NCBI GenBank assembly: GCA_030620285.1
Contig: JAUXFA010000015.1
Span: forward strand, 1 to 11,726
Direction: 5' to 3'
From: Piscirickettsiaceae bacterium
GTDB lineage: Bacteria > Pseudomonadota > Gammaproteobacteria > Nitrosococcales > Methylophagaceae
DNA length: 11,726 nucleotides
This document shows, piece after piece, positions 1 through 7,306 of this stretch. Numbering within the stretch: position 1 is the stretch's first letter; every line of letters begins with the position of its first letter. The position numbers were made by a program, and so were the translations under genes. Below the pieces are notes generated by a model. It saw nothing but the letters and a program-made list of their open reading frames with translations, was not told where the DNA came from and ran no database searches.

Positions 1-575
1 CGGTCATTTTTATTTAATGCCCGAGCCACCAACGGGTGTTGATGCATATGATGACAATAATCTACACCGGATTCAGCTTCGGCTAATGCCATTTCTAACC
101 AGACTTTAGGAATAAGGATGGGTGCGGAACTTACATAATGCTTAGCATCGCGGATATGATTAGGAATAGCGGATAGCCGTTCCATTAATGCATGTGGGAA
201 GTTTTCGACAGGTCGAATTGTTAATTGATACAAAGCATTAATAGGCAAAAACTGAGCCGGATCACGATGGCGCCAATCATGCTCCATTAATGAGTGATGT
301 TCTAATTCGGCACTACCATGTAGAATTTGATAATGAATTTGGCGTTCAGGATCGAGCGCGGAAAATTCAACCTCATCTAATGCGGCTAAACATTTTTCAT
401 TCAAAACGATCTGAATTCCAATGGTCTCATCATCATAAGGTTTAAGCTTAGCGGCATAATCTTCAATACCTGCCTCCAAAGCGGCTTCAGGGTGGAAGCG
501 ACACCATGTGCTCAAATAACTTTCTTCGATTCTATCAAAGGTCTGTTGGCTGGAGTTTAAATCATTAGTCGACAT
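1..575 (-). CDS. DUF885 family protein, N-terminal part (runs off left edge)
   Basis: Reading the minus strand from the ATG at 575..573 gives about 191 codons with no stop before the window edge, so only the N-terminal third of a protein is present (the family is usually about 550-600 residues). The translation begins MSTNDLNSSQQTFDRIEESY and has a DUF885-like layout. An N-terminal helix with a Y-L-x-x-W motif is followed by HPEAALEAGIEDYAAKL, a SALDPERQIHYQIL segment, then HDWRHRDPAQFLPINALYQL and a VWLEMALAEAESGVDY segment. DUF885 proteins are thought to be metallopeptidase-like, but the metal site lies in the missing C-terminal part, so no activity can be assigned. There is no signal peptide. 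The start codon lies inside the end of the OsmC gene (11 bp overlap), suggesting co-transcription and translational coupling. Confidence 0.75.
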   Translation of the reverse strand, partial: MSTNDLNSSQQTFDRIEESYLSTWCRFHPEAALEAGIEDYAAKLKPYDDETIGIQIVLNEKCLAALDEVEFSALDPERQIHYQILHGSAELEHHSLMEHDWRHRDPAQFLPINALYQLTIRPVENFPHALMERLSAIPNHIRDAKHYVSSAPILIPKVWLEMALAEAESGVDYCHHMHQHPLVARALNKND

Positions 576-984
576 TGATGATCTCATAGTCATGGCTTAT
601 TTCAGCCGTTTTTCCAAGCATCAATGATGCAGAACAGTATTTTTCAGTTGAGAGCGCTATTGCACGTTTAACTTGTGACTCTTTCACATTTTTTCCAGTA
701 ATCGTGTAGTGAACATGAATTTTAGTAAATATTTTAGGGATTTCATCACTACGTTCACTAGTAACATCAACCACACAATCATGAATGTCTTGACGTGCTT
801 TTTTGAGCATTTGTATCGTGTCAAATGAGGTACAGCCTCCCATTCCGAGTAATAGTAGCTCCATTGGTCGCATGCCAGTACCATGGCCGCCTAATTCTTC
901 AGGGCCATCCATCACTAAAGTATGACCTGTTCCTGATTCACCTAAAAATAATAAATCTTCGACCCATTTTACCCTTGCTTTCAT
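565..984 (-). CDS. OsmC family protein, YhfA-like peroxiredoxin
   Basis: A 139-residue protein of typical OsmC/YhfA length. OsmC/Ohr proteins are small cytoplasmic dimers that use two cysteines to reduce organic hydroperoxides. Here Cys51 lies in the helix motif LLLGMGGCTSFD and Cys117 in EKYCSASLML, the expected pair for the family. The segment GGHGTGMRPMELLL just before Cys51 is typical of the YhfA subgroup rather than Ohr. The physiological substrate of YhfA-type members is not well defined, so the peroxidase role is inferred from the family. It sits divergently from the CRP-like regulator with a 128 bp intergenic region, the arrangement also known for yhfA/crp in E. coli and near vfr in Pseudomonas. 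Its 3' end overlaps the DUF885 gene. No strong ribosome binding site is visible in front of the ATG at 984. Confidence 0.88.
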   Translation of the reverse strand: MKARVKWVEDLLFLGESGTGHTLVMDGPEELGGHGTGMRPMELLLLGMGGCTSFDTIQMLKKARQDIHDCVVDVTSERSDEIPKIFTKIHVHYTITGKNVKESQVKRAIALSTEKYCSASLMLGKTAEISHDYEIINVD

Positions 985-1035
985 GTGATAAATGTCTCAA
1001 TAATTAAAAAATAGTGCTAATTTTGACATATTAAC

Positions 1036-1063
1036 TTGCTTGAAGGCAGTGTTAGTTTATTAT
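1036..1063 (+). promoter_or_regulatory. Candidate sigma-70 promoter of the CRP-like gene
   Basis: TTGCTT (1036-1041) and TATTAT (1058-1063) are separated by 16 bp and lie about 50 bp before the ATG at 1113. A second TTGACA-like box at 1023-1028 has no good -10 at the normal distance. The whole 985-1112 intergenic region is AT-rich, and no clear TGTGA-N6-TCACA CRP site is visible, so autoregulation cannot be supported by eye. Confidence 0.35.
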
Positions 1064-1102
1064 TAGTGTTAAATTAGTCACGGTTGAAATAGCCACTTCT
1101 TT

Positions 1103-1106
1103 AGGA
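1103..1106 (+). promoter_or_regulatory. Ribosome binding site of the CRP-like gene
   Basis: AGGA lies 6 nt before the ATG at 1113 and fixes this start. The resulting N-terminus is shorter than in Xanthomonas Clp and close in length to that of Vfr. Confidence 0.6.
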
Positions 1107-1112
1107 ATAATT

Positions 1113-1787
1113 ATGGATTATGTGAAGTTTAAGGCAATAGAGGAAGGATTAGCAGATTTTTTCCACTGCTGTCATAGTAAAACTTACCCGGCGAAATCTA
1201 CCTTGATTCGTCCCGGAGACCCAGCAGAAACGTTATTTTATATCCGCGAAGGTTCAGTCTCAATCACCATGGAAAATGAGGATGGGGAAGAGCTGATTAT
1301 TACCTATCTCAATCAAGGTGACTTTATTGGTGAAGTAGGGATGTTCTATCCCGATGTGGGTGATCGTAAAGTGACTGTGCGCGCTCGAACAGATTGTCGG
1401 ACGGAAGAAATCACCTACCAACAAATCAAAGTGCTCACTAATAATCAATTAAAACAATGTTATCCAACATTACTGCAATTTCTAGCAGAACAAATGGCAA
1501 AAAGACTATTATCAGTTACCCGTAAAGTGAGTGATTTAGCCTTTTTAGATGTGGCTGGTCGGGTTGAGGCAGTTTTACAGGAGTTGGCGGCACAACCCGA
1601 TGCGATGGCTCATGATGAAGGCACAGAGATCAGAGCAACACGACAAGAAATTAGTCGAATGGTGGGCTGCTCAAGAGAAATGGCTGGCCGAGTGCTCAGG
1701 ACTTTAGTGGATAAAGGCCAGATGTATGCGCGAGGCAAAACAATGATTATCTACGACGAAGAACATCGCAGACCAAGCACTTTATGA
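1113..1787 (+). CDS. CRP/FNR family transcriptional regulator, Vfr/Clp-like
   Basis: A 224-residue regulator with an N-terminal cyclic-nucleotide-binding beta-roll (about residues 20-125), a dimerisation helix (about 117-145) and a C-terminal winged helix. The HTH spans about 176-198, with recognition helix SREMAGRVL, so Arg188, Glu189 and Arg193 match the DNA-contacting residues of E. coli CRP. The roll keeps YLNQGDFIGE with Gly73 and Glu74. The other cAMP contacts differ: Arg85 is kept, but the position of CRP Ser83 is Lys86, and the CRP Thr127/Ser128 pair is Val135/Thr136. The loop GDRKVTVRART and the CSREMAGRVL helix recall Xanthomonas Clp, which binds DNA without cAMP and is antagonised by c-di-GMP. 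The C-terminus is a few residues longer than in CRP (EEHRRPSTL tail). It most likely acts as a global regulator; the ligand is uncertain. It converges on trpC. Confidence 0.9.
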   Translation: MDYVKFKAIEEGLADFFHCCHSKTYPAKSTLIRPGDPAETLFYIREGSVSITMENEDGEELIITYLNQGDFIGEVGMFYPDVGDRKVTVRARTDCRTEEITYQQIKVLTNNQLKQCYPTLLQFLAEQMAKRLLSVTRKVSDLAFLDVAGRVEAVLQELAAQPDAMAHDEGTEIRATRQEISRMVGCSREMAGRVLRTLVDKGQMYARGKTMIIYDEEHRRPSTL

Positions 1788-1788
1788 G

Positions 1789-1821
1789 TGGCTAAAGTTT
1801 AATTGTTAAATAATTTAGCTA
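1789..1821. terminator. AT-rich hairpin at the convergent gene junction, possible bidirectional terminator
   Basis: The two stop codons are only 11 bp apart. A nested inverted repeat spans the junction: outer arms GCTAAA (1791-1796) and TTTAGC (1814-1819), which can extend by a G-U and a T-A pair, and inner arms TTTAA (1798-1802) and TTAAA (1806-1810) around a 3-nt loop. The stem is AT-rich and neither strand has a U-tract after it. It may stop or pause both transcripts, but it is not a classical intrinsic terminator. Confidence 0.3.
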
Positions 1822-2599
1822 ATTGGCTACCGGGATCATCTGCTCGCATAAAGGCTTCACCAACCAGAAAGCCATTGACATGATGTTCGCGCATTAATGC
1901 TACATCAGCAGTGGTATGAATACCGCTTTCGGTAATAACCGTATGGTTGTCTGGAATACGAGCAAGCAAATCCAGCGTGGTGTCTAAACTGGTTTCAAAT
2001 GTGCTTAAGTTGCGATTGTTAATACCGATCAAAGGTAAATTCAATAATAGAGCACGCTCAAGTTCCTCTAGATCATGTACTTCAACAAGTACATCCATAT
2101 CCAGTTGAATGGCAAGATCAGCTAACGCACTTAGCTGCTCATCATTCAAGGCTGAGACAATCAGTAATATGCAATCGGCATTAATCGCGCGAGCTTCAAA
2201 AACTTGATAGGGATCAACAATAAAGTCTTTGCGAATAACAGGAAGCGAGCTAGCTTCCCGAGCTTCCCGAAGATAGAATTCATGGCCTTGGAAAAAATCA
2301 TGATCAGTAAGAACAGATAAACAGGCGGCACCATGCTGCTCATAGCTTTTTGCTATTTCAGCAGGAATGAAGTTTTCTCGCAGCAATCCTTTACTGGGCG
2401 ATGCTTTTTTAATTTCGGCAATAACGGCCGCTTGGTCTGAATTTATTTTAGCCTCAATAGCGGCGACAAAACCACGAGGTTCGTCTGCTTTTTCGGCAAG
2501 TTCGATTAACTGGTTTTGCGATACTTTCTGCTTGCGTTCTGCGATTTCTTCATATTTACGTTGAATAATTTTTTTTAAGATATCTGGGGTGTCAGTCAT
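1799..2599 (-). CDS. trpC: Indole-3-glycerol phosphate synthase
   Basis: A 266-residue, monofunctional TrpC without the fused TrpF domain found in enterics. It catalyses ring closure of 1-(2-carboxyphenylamino)-1-deoxyribulose 5-phosphate to indole-3-glycerol phosphate in the cytoplasm. The (beta/alpha)8 motifs are complete: [11 protein letters not shown] with Glu62 and Lys64, IRKDFI with Lys124 (general acid), LVEVHD with Glu173, INNRNL with Asn194, ITESGI with Glu224 and Ser225, and the phosphate-binding GFLVGEAFM near the end. It is the last gene of the rpe-gph-trpEGDC run, 15 bp after trpD. The codons for residues 8-10 contain a run of eight A in the mRNA. trpF, trpB and trpA are not in the window and must lie elsewhere if present. 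Confidence 0.97.
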   Translation of the reverse strand: MTDTPDILKKIIQRKYEEIAERKQKVSQNQLIELAEKADEPRGFVAAIEAKINSDQAAVIAEIKKASPSKGLLRENFIPAEIAKSYEQHGAACLSVLTDHDFFQGHEFYLREAREASSLPVIRKDFIVDPYQVFEARAINADCILLIVSALNDEQLSALADLAIQLDMDVLVEVHDLEELERALLLNLPLIGINNRNLSTFETSLDTTLDLLARIPDNHTVITESGIHTTADVALMREHHVNGFLVGEAFMRADDPGSQLAKLFNN

Positions 2600-2614
2600 A
2601 TTGTATTCTTTGTT

Positions 2615-3628
2615 TTAAGCGTTGCTACAGGCAATAAGTGCATCTAGTTTTTGTTGTGCTTGACCATTATCAATAAGCGTTTGAGCTTGTTTAATACCGT
2701 CCGCAAGGTTGGTTGTAAGATCTGCTGCATAGATTGCCGCACCGGCATTGAGCACGACAATATCTCTTGCTGGCCCTATTTTACCAGCAAATATTTCTTC
2801 AATGAGGGCTAAGCTTTGTTGGGCATCCTCAACGGCAAGATGGTCGATATCATGCCGCTCCAAACCAAAATCTTCAGGTTCGATGACGTAGTTTGTGATT
2901 GTGCCATCTTTCAGTTCGGAAACATGCGTTTTAGAGCCAATACTGATTTCATCTAAACCATCATCAGCATGAACAACTAGCACATGCTGACTGCCCAGTT
3001 CTTTTAAAACCTGGGCCATGGGTTCGACCCATTTCAAGTCAAATACGCCTAATACTTGGCAAGGCGCTTGAGCAGGATTAGTTAATGGGCCTAATAGATT
3101 GAAGATAGTGCGCACGCCCATTTCTTTCCGTGGGCCAATGGCATGTTTCATCGCGCTATGATGTTTTTGGGCAAACATAAAGCCAACCCCAATGGTATCA
3201 ATACAGTGTTTTACTTGTTCGGGAGTAATATTCAAGTTTACTCTAGCGGCTTCTAGTACATCGGCACTACCAGAACTGCTGCTGATAGAGCGGTTACCAT
3301 GTTTTGCTACTTTTGCACCTGCCGCAGCGACGACAAAAGCACTCGCTGTTGAGACATTGAAGGTGCTAGCGCCATCACCACCGGTACCACAGGTATCGAC
3401 GATATGTTCACCGATAATATTAACCGGTGTTGCCAAGCTGCGCATAACCTTAGCGGCAGCAGCAATTTCAGTAACAGTTTCACCTTTCATCTGCAAACCA
3501 ACCAGGAAGCCTCCGATCTGGGCGGGGGTTGCTTCACCGGTCATGATTTGCTGCATAACCGCGGTCATTTCTTCGCTCGACAAATCTCTTTTTTGAATAA
3601 TAATTTTTAACGCTGATGTTAAATTCAT
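2615..3628 (-). CDS. trpD: Anthranilate phosphoribosyltransferase
   Basis: A 337-residue enzyme that transfers the phosphoribosyl group of PRPP to anthranilate, the second committed step of tryptophan synthesis. The signature elements are in the expected order: the PRPP loop DTCGTGGDG (GTGGD at 81-85), NVST at 91-94, KHGNRS at 109-114, the anthranilate-site Arg167 in [19 protein letters not shown] at 177-185, and the metal-binding Asp226-Glu227 pair. Length is normal for a stand-alone TrpD, so it is not fused to TrpG as in E. coli. A good ribosome binding site (AGAGG, 3636-3640 on the minus strand) overlaps the trpG stop codon and lies 7 nt before the ATG. Confidence 0.97.
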   Translation of the reverse strand: MNLTSALKIIIQKRDLSSEEMTAVMQQIMTGEATPAQIGGFLVGLQMKGETVTEIAAAAKVMRSLATPVNIIGEHIVDTCGTGGDGASTFNVSTASAFVVAAAGAKVAKHGNRSISSSSGSADVLEAARVNLNITPEQVKHCIDTIGVGFMFAQKHHSAMKHAIGPRKEMGVRTIFNLLGPLTNPAQAPCQVLGVFDLKWVEPMAQVLKELGSQHVLVVHADDGLDEISIGSKTHVSELKDGTITNYVIEPEDFGLERHDIDHLAVEDAQQSLALIEEIFAGKIGPARDIVVLNAGAAIYAADLTTNLADGIKQAQTLIDNGQAQQKLDALIACSNA

Positions 3629-3638
3629 AATAAAACCT

Positions 3639-4217
3639 CTATTTATCTAGAAAGTTTTTCAACAGGGCATGGCCCTGGTCTGTCAGTATAGATTCCGGAT
3701 GGAATTGCACGCCTTCAATGGGCAATGCTTTATGAGAAATACCCATAATTTCGTCGACACTACCATCGTCGTTTTGAGTCCAGGCAGTGATGTCAAAACA
3801 GTCTGGTAGATTATTTTTATTAATAACTAATGAGTGATAACGTGTTGCTTTAAGAGGGTTATTTAATTCTTTGAAAACACTAGCATTGTTGTGGTAAATA
3901 GGCGATGTCTTACCATGCATTATTTTACTGGCGTGTACAATTTCTCCACCAAATGCTTGGCCAATAGATTGGTGTCCAAGACAGACCCCCAAGATAGGTT
4001 TCTTGCCTGCGAAATGTTTAATAACATCAAGTGAAATACCCGCCTCATTAGGCGTGCATGGGCCAGGTGAAATAACAATTTGTTGTGGGTTTAAAGCTTC
4101 AATTTCAGCAATGGTAATTTTGTCATTACGATGCACCTGCACCTCTGAGCCTAACTCGCCAAAATATTGTACGAGGTTATAGGTAAATGAATCGTAATTA
4201 TCAATCATTAATAACAT
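3639..4217 (-). CDS. trpG: Anthranilate synthase component II (glutamine amidotransferase)
   Basis: A 192-residue class I glutamine amidotransferase that releases ammonia from glutamine for TrpE. The catalytic triad is visible: Cys79 in [11 protein letters not shown], and His173 and Glu175 in GVQFHPESI. The oxyanion region is SPGPCTP (50-56). The N-terminal [14 protein letters not shown] is standard for TrpG/PabA. Proteins of this type can serve both anthranilate and aminodeoxychorismate synthases, and no second pabA-like gene is visible here to decide. It starts 8 bp after trpE and ends 10 bp before trpD, so it is read from the same message. The ATG lacks a clear Shine-Dalgarno sequence, which fits coupling to trpE. 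Confidence 0.96.
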   Translation of the reverse strand: MLLMIDNYDSFTYNLVQYFGELGSEVQVHRNDKITIAEIEALNPQQIVISPGPCTPNEAGISLDVIKHFAGKKPILGVCLGHQSIGQAFGGEIVHASKIMHGKTSPIYHNNASVFKELNNPLKATRYHSLVINKNNLPDCFDITAWTQNDDGSVDEIMGISHKALPIEGVQFHPESILTDQGHALLKNFLDK

Positions 4218-4225
4218 GGTTGTAT

Positions 4226-5725
4226 CTACTTATGTTTTGTTTGGCTGGCGACATCAAGTCCCGCCTCAGCCATTTCAACAGCACGGAACACAGCGCGAGC
4301 TTTGTTCATGGTTTCTTGCCATTCCATTTCGGGTACAGAATCGTAAACGATACCAGCACCAGCCTGAATATGCAGTGTATTATCTTTAATCACGGCAGTC
4401 CGAATTGCAATTGCCGTATCCATATTACCGGACCACGATAAATAACCTACTGCACCAGCATAAACCCCTCGTTTAATAGGTTCTAGCTCGTCAATAATCT
4501 CCATTGCACGCACTTTAGCCGCGCCACTCACCGTACCTGCCGGAAAAGTAGCTCGTAATGCATCAATACACGTCATATCAGGTACAATTTGTCCTGTTAC
4601 ATTCGACACAATATGCATCACATGAGAATAGCGCTCAACAATCATTTTATCGGTGAGTTCAACCGTGCCGATTTGACTGACTCGGCCCGCATCATTTCGG
4701 CCTAAGTCAATTAACATTAGATGTTCGGCTAATTCTTTTGGATCAGCCAATAAGTCTTGTTCTAATGCCAGATCTTCTTCGGCGGTCTTACCGCGTGGTC
4801 GAGTGCCAGCAATGGGTCGAACAGTTACTTCATTGTCTTCCATACGTACTAAAATCTCTGGTGACGATCCTACAATATGGAAGTCTTCCAAGTTTAAATA
4901 ATACATATAGGGCGATGGGTTTAGAGTGCGTAAAGCACGGTATAAATCCATAGGCTGCGCAGAAAAAGGAATAGATAAACGTTGCGACAATACGACCTGC
5001 ATAATGTCACCGTCAGTGATGTATTGCTTGGCCTTTTCTACCGCATCAATAAATCCATCATGGGTAAAGCCAGAGATAAAATCTTCTTCACTGACTGTTT
5101 TACCTGTGCTCGAAGAGTTGTAATTGGGTGTAGAGGTGCGAAGATGTGTCGTTAAGGTATCAAGATCTTGTTGTGCCTGTTTATAGGCATTTTCTACTGC
5201 TGGATCAGCATGCACGATTAAAAACAGGCGATTACTTAAGTTATCAAACACGATAATATCGTTTGATACCATTAATAAAATATCAGGCGTTCCAAGCGGA
5301 TCGGGGTTTGGACACTCACCTAAGCGCGGCTCAACATATCGCACAGTATCATAGCCAAAATAGCCGACTAAACCACCGGTGAAGCGGGGCAAGTCATCTA
5401 AATCAGGTACTCGGTATTGTTGTTTGAATGTTTCAATCCATGCCAAAGGGTCACTAGAGGTGCTTGTTTCAATCACTTCGCCAAGGTGCTTAATTTCAAT
5501 ATTTTGACCTGTGATGCGAACAACGGTTTCGCTAGGCAGGCCAATAATTGAATAACGCCCCCATTTATCACCGCCTTGTACTGATTCAAGCAGGTAAGAG
5601 TAGGGCGCATCAGCTAGTTTCAGATAAGTGCTTAAAGGCGTATCTAAATCAGCCAATATTTCACGAGCGACAGGTATGCGGTTATAGCCTTGTTCGGCTA
5701 ATTGATTGAATTTAACTTGGTTCAT
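4226..5725 (-). CDS. trpE: Anthranilate synthase component I
   Basis: A 499-residue chorismate-utilising enzyme that makes anthranilate from chorismate with ammonia from TrpG. The tryptophan feedback site LLES is at 45-48. The catalytic C-terminal half has PIAGTRPRG (304-312), the metal-associated IDLGRND region (339-345), YSHVMHIVS (His371), [17 protein letters not shown] (394-410), AIAIRTA (438-444) and [15 protein letters not shown] (455-469). The family's GAPK turn reads GAAK, with Ala403 in place of the usual Pro; everything else looks intact and feedback-sensitive. The start codon lies 3 bp after the gph stop with no obvious ribosome binding site, so translation is probably coupled to gph. 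There is no room for a trp leader peptide or attenuator directly upstream. Confidence 0.97.
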   Translation of the reverse strand: MNQVKFNQLAEQGYNRIPVAREILADLDTPLSTYLKLADAPYSYLLESVQGGDKWGRYSIIGLPSETVVRITGQNIEIKHLGEVIETSTSSDPLAWIETFKQQYRVPDLDDLPRFTGGLVGYFGYDTVRYVEPRLGECPNPDPLGTPDILLMVSNDIIVFDNLSNRLFLIVHADPAVENAYKQAQQDLDTLTTHLRTSTPNYNSSSTGKTVSEEDFISGFTHDGFIDAVEKAKQYITDGDIMQVVLSQRLSIPFSAQPMDLYRALRTLNPSPYMYYLNLEDFHIVGSSPEILVRMEDNEVTVRPIAGTRPRGKTAEEDLALEQDLLADPKELAEHLMLIDLGRNDAGRVSQIGTVELTDKMIVERYSHVMHIVSNVTGQIVPDMTCIDALRATFPAGTVSGAAKVRAMEIIDELEPIKRGVYAGAVGYLSWSGNMDTAIAIRTAVIKDNTLHIQAGAGIVYDSVPEMEWQETMNKARAVFRAVEMAEAGLDVASQTKHK

Positions 5726-5728
5726 GAT

Positions 5729-6409
5729 TTAATGTGCAATAACGTTTTTAAGCTCTGCAAAAGTATCAATTATGACATCTGGATTAGCAGTGGCAATATC
5801 AACACCGTGATTATAACCATAGCTCATGCATACAATTGAAAACCCGGCTGCACGTGAGGCTTTAACATCACTAATTGAATCACCGATCATCATGGCATTT
5901 TCTGGTTCAATACCAAAGAATTGTGCACCATGTAACAAGGGGGCAGGATCAGGTTTTTTCAATGGCAAAGTATCCCCGCTGATGACAATTTCAAAAAAAT
6001 CAAACAGACCTAAGTCTTTTAATATTTTCAAGGTGAATTGCTCATCTTTATTGGTAACACAGCCAACTCGAATACCTTGATCTTTTAACCATTGTAAACC
6101 TTCAACTACTGATGGGTAGAGTTGACTACGTTTGCTAGCATTATCAGCATATAAAGCCATAAAAATGGGTGCGGCTTCAGCATATAAAGCATCACTGGGC
6201 TCGCCATCGAGTTGATCAATAAGCGCCCGCTGGATTAAACGTGGCACACCATTGCCAACCCAGTTCCGAACCTTATCTTCACCACGAACAGGCAGATTAA
6301 GTGCCTTCATAGTTTCATCAACACACCAGGCTAGATCAGGCACGCTATCAACTAGCGTACCATCTAGATCTATCAGCACCATTTTTGGTTTTGTTAAAAC
6401 AGCTGCCAT
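5729..6409 (-). CDS. gph: Phosphoglycolate phosphatase, HAD family
   Basis: A 226-residue HAD-superfamily phosphatase, predicted to hydrolyse 2-phosphoglycolate formed during DNA 3'-end repair or Rubisco oxygenation. HAD motif I is DLDGTLVDS with nucleophile Asp14 and acid Asp16. Motif II is Thr119-Asn120 in GCVTNKD, motif III Lys152 in LKKPDP, and motif IV GDSISD with Asp177 and Asp181. A helical C1 cap lies between about residues 22 and 90. The Gph assignment is supported by position directly after rpe (4 bp gap), a pairing shared with E. coli (rpe-gph-trpS) and Pseudomonas (rpe-gph-trpE). The ATG at 6409 has no strong ribosome binding site. An internal Met10 exists but would trim residues before the core strand. 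Confidence 0.93.
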   Translation of the reverse strand: MAAVLTKPKMVLIDLDGTLVDSVPDLAWCVDETMKALNLPVRGEDKVRNWVGNGVPRLIQRALIDQLDGEPSDALYAEAAPIFMALYADNASKRSQLYPSVVEGLQWLKDQGIRVGCVTNKDEQFTLKILKDLGLFDFFEIVISGDTLPLKKPDPAPLLHGAQFFGIEPENAMMIGDSISDVKASRAAGFSIVCMSYGYNHGVDIATANPDVIIDTFAELKNVIAH

Positions 6410-6413
6410 CTGA

Positions 6414-7106
6414 TTAAATGTTGGCTTTAGCTAATTCAGAGCGGAACTCAGCAAGCACTGTGTCATAAACATTCGCATCATTAGCATTCTTCGCACCAAA
6501 TAATGCCGAACCAGCAACAAAGGTACGCGCACCAGCTTCAGCTATTTCACGAATATTACTCGGTTTAACGCCGCCATCAATTTCAAGATCAATATCATAA
6601 CCACTGGCATCGATTAATTTACGTGCCTCTTGAAGCTTGTCTAAGGTGTGAGGGATGAAAGATTGACCACCAAAACCTGGGTTCACTGACATTAATAGGA
6701 TACGGTCTACTTTATCTAAGACATGTTCTGCTAAAGATAGCGGTGTTGCTGGGTTAAATACTAAGCCGGCCTTACAGCCTTCGTTTTTGATTAGTTGTAA
6801 ACTGCGGTCAATATGGTCAGACGCTTCCGGATGGAATGTAATAAATGTTGCGCCAGCGGCAGCAAAATCAGGAATTATGCGATCAACAGGCTTAACCATT
6901 AAATGCACATCAATTTCATGAGTAACACCATGTTTACGCAATGCATCACACACCAATGGGCCGATGGTTAAATTTGGCACATAATGATTATCCATTACAT
7001 CAAAGTGAACCACGTCAGCGCCTGAGGCTAGGGCATTATCAACTTCTTCGCCAAGACGAGCGAAGTCAGCAGAAAGGATGGATGGTGCGATTTGGAACTT
7101 AGCCAT
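6414..7106 (-). CDS. rpe: Ribulose-phosphate 3-epimerase
   Basis: A 230-residue TIM-barrel enzyme that interconverts ribulose 5-phosphate and xylulose 5-phosphate. With the start at 7106 the protein begins [20 protein letters not shown], aligning with E. coli Rpe. An upstream in-frame ATG at 7133 would add nine residues (MITKWRVHT) not seen in the family, and a good ribosome binding site lies between the two. Metal and catalytic residues are present: Ser9, His34 and Asp36 in [14 protein letters not shown], His68 in DVHLMV, and Asp177 in EIDGGV. The flexible loop NPGFGGQSF is at 142-150, with phosphate-binding GSALF near 199-203. It heads the operon continuing into gph and the trp genes, so the operon promoter should lie in 7107-7306. 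Confidence 0.97.
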   Translation of the reverse strand: MAKFQIAPSILSADFARLGEEVDNALASGADVVHFDVMDNHYVPNLTIGPLVCDALRKHGVTHEIDVHLMVKPVDRIIPDFAAAGATFITFHPEASDHIDRSLQLIKNEGCKAGLVFNPATPLSLAEHVLDKVDRILLMSVNPGFGGQSFIPHTLDKLQEARKLIDASGYDIDLEIDGGVKPSNIREIAEAGARTFVAGSALFGAKNANDANVYDTVLAEFRSELAKANI

Positions 7107-7306
7107 AGTATGAACTCTCCATTTAGTAATCAATATTGAGGGGGGTAAAACCTAATACTTTACCGTAAATCACCATTTTTTTCAGCTTTTGCGTATAAGT
7201 ACTGGTTCTATAAGGCTTATGATGAGCGTAGTGTGAATAGACGATAAAGTAGTATATTAGACACTATTATTAGTGGCTATAGTTGAACTTTAAATAGTCA
7301 AAACCT
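7107..7306. promoter_or_regulatory. Divergent control region between the rpe-trp operon and the DUF3530 operon
   Basis: This 200 bp AT-rich stretch must hold the promoters of both operons. Visible elements: an inverted repeat GGTAAA (7144-7149) / TTTACC (7159-7164) with a 9-nt loop in the rpe 5' leader; an odd palindrome ATAAG-G-CTTAT (7210-7220); and a perfect repeat CACTA (7262-7266) / TAGTG (7271-7275). A TATATT box at 7253-7258 could serve the plus-strand gene but has no good -35. On the minus strand, TTCACA (complement of 7232-7237) with TATAGA (complement of 7207-7212) is a weak promoter candidate with 19 bp spacing. Boxes are by eye and not decisive. Confidence 0.4.
7115..7120 (-). promoter_or_regulatory. 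Ribosome binding site deciding the rpe start
   Basis: On the minus strand GGAGAG lies 8 nt before the ATG at 7106. It is downstream of the other candidate ATG at 7133, so it supports the shorter, family-like N-terminus. Confidence 0.7.

Noticed and set aside
2569..2576. Run of eight A in the trpC mRNA near codons 8-10, possible slippage site
   Set aside because: Short A/T runs of this length are common in AT-rich genes, the gene is intact and an essential biosynthetic function is an unlikely contingency locus.
3192..3610. Plus-strand open frames of up to 134 codons opposite trpD
   Set aside because: They are antisense to a complete, well conserved trpD, have no recognisable motifs or ribosome binding site, and are explained as shadows.
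5726..5740. Search for a trp leader peptide/attenuator before trpE
   Set aside because: gph ends 3 bp before the trpE start, leaving no leader, and no Trp-rich short peptide was seen there.
7107..7133. Longer Rpe N-terminus from the ATG at 7133
   Set aside because: The extra nine residues do not match the family, and the GGAGAG ribosome binding site lies downstream of that ATG, in front of the ATG at 7106.
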